Positions 63,255 through 64,000 of a DNA stretch of 64,000 nucleotides are shown here, in pieces; position 1 is the stretch's first letter, and each line of letters opens with the position of its first letter. Made by a program: the position numbers and the translations under genes. The notes under the pieces were generated by a model that was not told where the DNA came from, made no database searches, and saw only the letters and a list, made by a program, of their open reading frames with translations. Source of the DNA: Saccharopolyspora gregorii. Its GTDB lineage: Bacteria; Actinomycetota; Actinomycetes; Mycobacteriales; Pseudonocardiaceae. The stretch covers positions 3,410,001 to 3,474,000 of the forward strand of contig NZ_CP059556.1 of the NCBI RefSeq assembly GCF_024734405.1, read 5' to 3'.

Positions 63255-64000
63255 CTACTCGTCGTCGTCACCCGAGTCGAGCGGCCGGATGTCGTTGCGG
63301 TCGTCCGAGCTCGGCACGTCCCCGGGCAGCGACACGGTGCGCGGCAGGATGCCCGGGGTCCAGTCGCCCCAGTGCGTCTCCTCGTGCACCTGCATCGCGG
63401 ATTCCGCGGGCAGCGCGCCCGGCTCGTACGGGTCCACCGCGTACAGCGAACCCCAGTCCCGGTAGAGGTCGTTCTTCAGGTACGTCGGCAGTTCCCGCAT
63501 GCTGGCGGCCACGTTGAGCCAGCCGAACGGCCCGCCCGCGTCCGGCGAGGACCAGCCCTGGCCGGTGGCCCGCACGGTCTCGCCGCCCGCGACCCGGAAC
63601 CGCGGCATCTCGGCGATGCCGTGGTGCAGCCCGGAGATCTGCAGGCACGGGTGCACCAAGGTCGCGGGCCACTCCACGTAGGCGGGGCTGTCGCCGACCA
63701 CGTCGGTCATGTTCGTCAGCTGCGGGGCGCGCGGGGCGCTGACCGCCTGCCAGCCGCGCGCGGACACCGACTGGTCGACGGCGACGACGCGCATCTTCGT
63801 GGTGCCCTGGGCGTCGCCGTCCACGACGAGCCGGTGGTCCCGCCAGGCCGGGCCGCCTGCCTGCAGCAGGTAGCGCCGGGCGGTGATCTGGAAGCCCTGC
63901 GGGGTGTCCTTGCCGAACTCGACGGCCAGCGAGTTCGCGCCGCCTTCGATCCCGGCCATGGCGAGCACGATCGGCACCTCGCCGGTCGCCGCGCGCTCCG
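63255..64000 (-). CDS. Emb-type arabinosyltransferase, C-terminal fragment (5' end outside window)
   Basis: The frame is open to the right edge (248 codons visible), so the N-terminal membrane domain is missing here. The visible part is the periplasmic C-terminal carbohydrate-binding domain of EmbA/B/C-like arabinofuranosyltransferases: EGGANSLAVEFG, DVVGDSPAYVEWPATLVHPCL, GPFGWLNVAASMRELPTYL, then RDWGSLYAVDPYEPGALPAE and HWGDWTPGILPRTVSLPG near the end. These enzymes build wall arabinan. It points to an arabinogalactan-type cell wall in the host. Confidence 0.85.
   Translation of the reverse strand, partial: ERAATGEVPIVLAMAGIEGGANSLAVEFGKDTPQGFQITARRYLLQAGGPAWRDHRLVVDGDAQGTTKMRVVAVDQSVSARGWQAVSAPRAPQLTNMTDVVGDSPAYVEWPATLVHPCLQISGLHHGIAEMPRFRVAGGETVRATGQGWSSPDAGGPFGWLNVAASMRELPTYLKNDLYRDWGSLYAVDPYEPGALPAESAMQVHEETHWGDWTPGILPRTVSLPGDVPSSDDRNDIRPLDSGDDDE

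Overview
The window is high-GC actinobacterial chromosome. The markers are a KstR-type sterol-degradation cluster, an Mce lipid-import operon, a C-terminal fragment of an Emb-type arabinosyltransferase, acyl-CoA carboxylase with an epsilon subunit, and XRE/DUF397 gene sets. Together they suggest a mycolata-related or Pseudonocardiales-type soil actinomycete. A Saccharopolyspora-like genus is a guess from style only; no 16S rRNA gene or other marker is present. I saw no tRNA, rRNA, CRISPR array, transposase or phage structural gene.

Layout. (1) 1-609: the start of a methyltransferase gene that runs off the left edge. (2) 674-13850: a compact steroid-ring degradation locus. Two minus-strand operons (hsaA-hsaD-hsaC-hsaB, and a KstD-like flavoprotein gene with hsaE-hsaG-hsaF) face a plus-strand operon (kstD-kshA-small Cys protein-kshB-MaoC-type hydratase). 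Three KstR-type boxes sit at exactly the two promoter regions expected. The genes are chained by 4-bp start/stop overlaps and supply delta1-dehydrogenation, 9-alpha-hydroxylation, A-ring hydroxylation and meta-cleavage, then breakdown of the C5 fragment to pyruvate and an acyl-CoA. (3) 13.9-18.3 kb: a secreted GH76 mannanase with a CebR-like operator, then a HelR-type RNA-polymerase-recycling helicase preceded by a rifamycin-associated element, then a 0.7-kb gene-free stretch with repeats. (4) 18.3-35 kb: mixed accessory metabolism and regulation. This includes epoxide hydrolase, aldo-keto reductase, LtrA, a GntR/MFS pair, an XRE-DUF397-zinc-protein locus, a quinone-stress set (WrbA-like, MhqO-like, MhqD-like, MarR) and an Acg-type nitroreductase with a DosR-like box. 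(5) 36-42.4 kb: acyl-CoA (probably propionyl-CoA) carboxylase alpha/epsilon/beta, a protein made of two TetR units, and a divergent enoyl-CoA hydratase. (6) 42.4-46 kb: a putative zincin peptidase whose N-terminus resembles contractile-injection-system cargo, an MpaB-type oxygenase, and a 5'-truncated short-chain dehydrogenase. (7) 46-55.6 kb: a complete yrbEAB-mceABCDEF-mas operon with a divergent TetR. (8) 55.6-64 kb: an SRPBCC protein pair, a GarA-like FHA protein, small secreted and membrane proteins, TetR, MerR, an SDR, a GH25 lysozyme and the Emb fragment.

How the parts fit. The sterol cluster releases propionyl-CoA (HsaG), which the carboxylase at 36-40 kb could consume. The Mce operon is a plausible lipid importer but carries a different, TetR-like operator instead of a KstR box, so a direct link to sterol uptake is not shown. 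The least explained items are the small Cys protein between kshA and kshB, the injection-system-like metallopeptidase at 42.4 kb, and a 155-162-bp intergenic repeat present at 18.1 kb and 60.9 kb whose long inverted arms differ in sequence yet stay complementary.
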